Shown here one piece after another: positions 5,613 through 6,568 of a DNA stretch of 6,568 nt. Positions within the stretch are counted from its first letter, which is position 1. Every line of letters starts with the position of its first letter. The DNA comes from Archangium sp. (GTDB taxonomy: Bacteria > Myxococcota > Myxococcia > Myxococcales > Myxococcaceae): contig JAEUJT010000154.1 of the NCBI GenBank assembly GCA_016793525.1, positions 1-6,568 on the forward strand, given 5' to 3'. Made by a program: the position numbers and the translations under genes. The notes under the pieces are model-generated. The model did no database searches. It saw nothing but the letters and a program-made list of their open reading frames with translations, and had not been told where the DNA came from.

Positions 5613-6029
5613 TCAAAGCGCGCGGAGATGGTCGCCCACGTGCATCGCCTGCACCCGCTCGTAGTCGTCGCGCGAAACCGGCCCGTACGCGAAGTGCGGA
5701 GCAAAGGTGCCGGTGTGGGCACGAAACGCCGCGATGGCAGCCTCCAGCCGGGCGCGGCCCTCCGCGACCGTGAGCGTTTTCCCGAGCTCCGAAGCGCCGG
5801 GAATCGGAGCCGCTACATCGTGCGACATGGCGCCTTGGCGGAGGAACTTCTTCAGCACCATCGGCCCGATGACAGCGCGAACCAGCCACGCCCGCGGCTT
5901 CGGGTACCCGGTGCGCGCGAAGTCGATGCTCTGGGCGCAGTGGGCGAGCGACCAGCCGAGGCCCGGCGTCTCGGGGAGCTTCGCCACCGCCGCCAGCACC
6001 TCGTCGAACGACGTGAGCCGCACCTTCAC
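5613..6029 (-). CDS. DUF1569 protein (DinB-like four-helix fold)
   Basis: The 138-residue product resembles the DUF1569 family: a conserved region [18 protein letters not shown] at 26-43 and a C-terminal HVGDHLRAL at 130-138. DUF1569 belongs to the DinB/YfiT-like helical-bundle superfamily, whose members bind a divalent metal through three histidines; H30 and the pair H130/H134 (HxxxH) are the natural candidates here. Some relatives of this fold are thiol-dependent S-transferases, but no substrate can be assigned. There is no signal peptide. The GTG start at 6027-6029 gives a 4-nt GTGA overlap with the stop of the CoA-transferase gene, and [11 protein letters not shown] is a plausible N-terminus. 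The PilZ gene begins 3 nt downstream. Its coupling to both neighbours implies co-expression, although no functional link is obvious. Confidence 0.8.
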   Translation of the reverse strand: MKVRLTSFDEVLAAVAKLPETPGLGWSLAHCAQSIDFARTGYPKPRAWLVRAVIGPMVLKKFLRQGAMSHDVAAPIPGASELGKTLTVAEGRARLEAAIAAFRAHTGTFAPHFAYGPVSRDDYERVQAMHVGDHLRAL

Positions 6030-6568
6030 ACCACCATGGTGCGCACGTCGGGCGCGATCTTCAGCTTCGGCTCGGTGAGCTTCTGCACAGAGTCAACGGT
6101 CTCTCCCGGAGCGAGCTCGCGCAGCACCAGGCCGTCGGGGGTGATGTCGATCCACGCGAGGTCGGTGCAGATCGCCTGCACGCAGCGCTTGGCGGTGAGG
6201 GGCAGCGCGCACTGCTTCAAGATCTTCGGCGTGTTGTCCTTGGTGGCGTGCTCCATGGCGACGATGACGCGCTTGGCTCCGACCGCGAGATCCATCGCGC
6301 CGCCCATGCCCTTCACCATCTTGCCGGGGATCATCCAGTTCGCGAGGTCGCCGAATTCGCTGACCTCCATCGCGCCCAGCACCGCCAGGTCGATGTGCCC
6401 ACCGCGGATCATCGCGAAGCTCGCCGCCGAGTCGAAGTACGCCGCGCCGGGGAGCGCCGTGACGGTCTCCTTGCCGGCGTTGATGAGGTCGGGATCTTCC
6501 TGCCCCTCCACGGGGTACGGGCCGGTGCCGAGCATGCCGTTTTCAGACTGCAGCACCACCTCGACGCC
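6026..6568 (-). CDS. scoB: 3-oxoacid CoA-transferase subunit B, N-terminus cut by window edge
   Basis: The frame is open to the right edge and gives 180 residues ending at the TGA at 6026-6028; the family is usually about 215, so roughly 35-40 N-terminal residues are missing. Visible hallmarks are the active-site motif QSENGMLG, whose Glu is the nucleophile that forms the glutamyl-CoA intermediate, then [47 protein letters not shown] and [14 protein letters not shown]. With subunit A, presumably encoded just upstream outside the window, it moves CoA between succinyl-CoA (or acetyl-CoA) and acetoacetate or another 3-oxoacid. It acts in the cytosol in ketone-body or short-chain acid metabolism. 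The donor acid cannot be told from subunit B alone. The GTG at 6557-6559 is internal, not the start. The stop overlaps the DUF1569 start by 4 nt. Confidence 0.95.
   Translation of the reverse strand, partial: GVEVVLQSENGMLGTGPYPVEGQEDPDLINAGKETVTALPGAAYFDSAASFAMIRGGHIDLAVLGAMEVSEFGDLANWMIPGKMVKGMGGAMDLAVGAKRVIVAMEHATKDNTPKILKQCALPLTAKRCVQAICTDLAWIDITPDGLVLRELAPGETVDSVQKLTEPKLKIAPDVRTMVV

Noticed and set aside
3967..5664. 565-codon open frame on the plus strand
   Set aside because: It lies antisense to the RlmD-like and PilZ genes, which carry full family motifs. Its product is rich in Arg, Gly and His with no domain, as expected for a GC-biased shadow frame.

Overview
The window is GC-rich, densely packed chromosomal DNA and fits a member of the Myxococcota. 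The best taxonomic hint is the small PilZ protein at 5199-5609, which reads like the PilZ subfamily expanded in Myxococcus and relatives. The high GC, the third-position GC bias that produces long spurious antisense frames, and the Ala/Lys-rich coiled-coil hypothetical proteins agree with this. I see no phage, IS, CRISPR or toxin-antitoxin signature. This is ordinary core chromosome, and I did not find a clearly new defence or mobile system.

Left part (1-1607). A thiopurine S-methyltransferase gene (tpm-like) runs off the left edge on the minus strand; only its N-terminal 97 codons are visible. It is divergent from a plus-strand pair made of a two-repeat CsbD-family stress protein (444-755) and, 39 nt downstream, a classical short-chain dehydrogenase/reductase (795-1607). 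The 151-nt gap at 293-443 must hold the promoters for both directions.

Middle (1608-1750). A perfect 13-bp hairpin with an A-tract on its left side terminates minus-strand transcription. Immediately upstream of it, in the minus sense, lies a complete tRNA-Ala(GGC) gene with an encoded CCA end. The plus-strand and minus-strand units converge here.

Right part (1781-6568). Seven minus-strand protein genes lie head to tail and look like one operon reading right to left: subunit B of a 3-oxoacid CoA-transferase (5' end outside the window), a DUF1569/DinB-like protein, a PilZ protein, an RlmD/TrmA-type rRNA m5U methyltransferase with Fe-S cysteines, an unrecognised 163-aa protein, an RsmB/NOP-type m5C methyltransferase, and an unrecognised 128-aa coiled-coil protein. 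The tRNA-Ala gene and the terminator follow. Four of the junctions are 4-nt start/stop overlaps (three GTGA, one ATGA), which implies translational coupling. The most interesting theme is this tightly coupled set in which two RNA-modifying enzymes, two uncharacterised small proteins and a tRNA sit behind a probable c-di-GMP receptor and a metabolic CoA-transferase.
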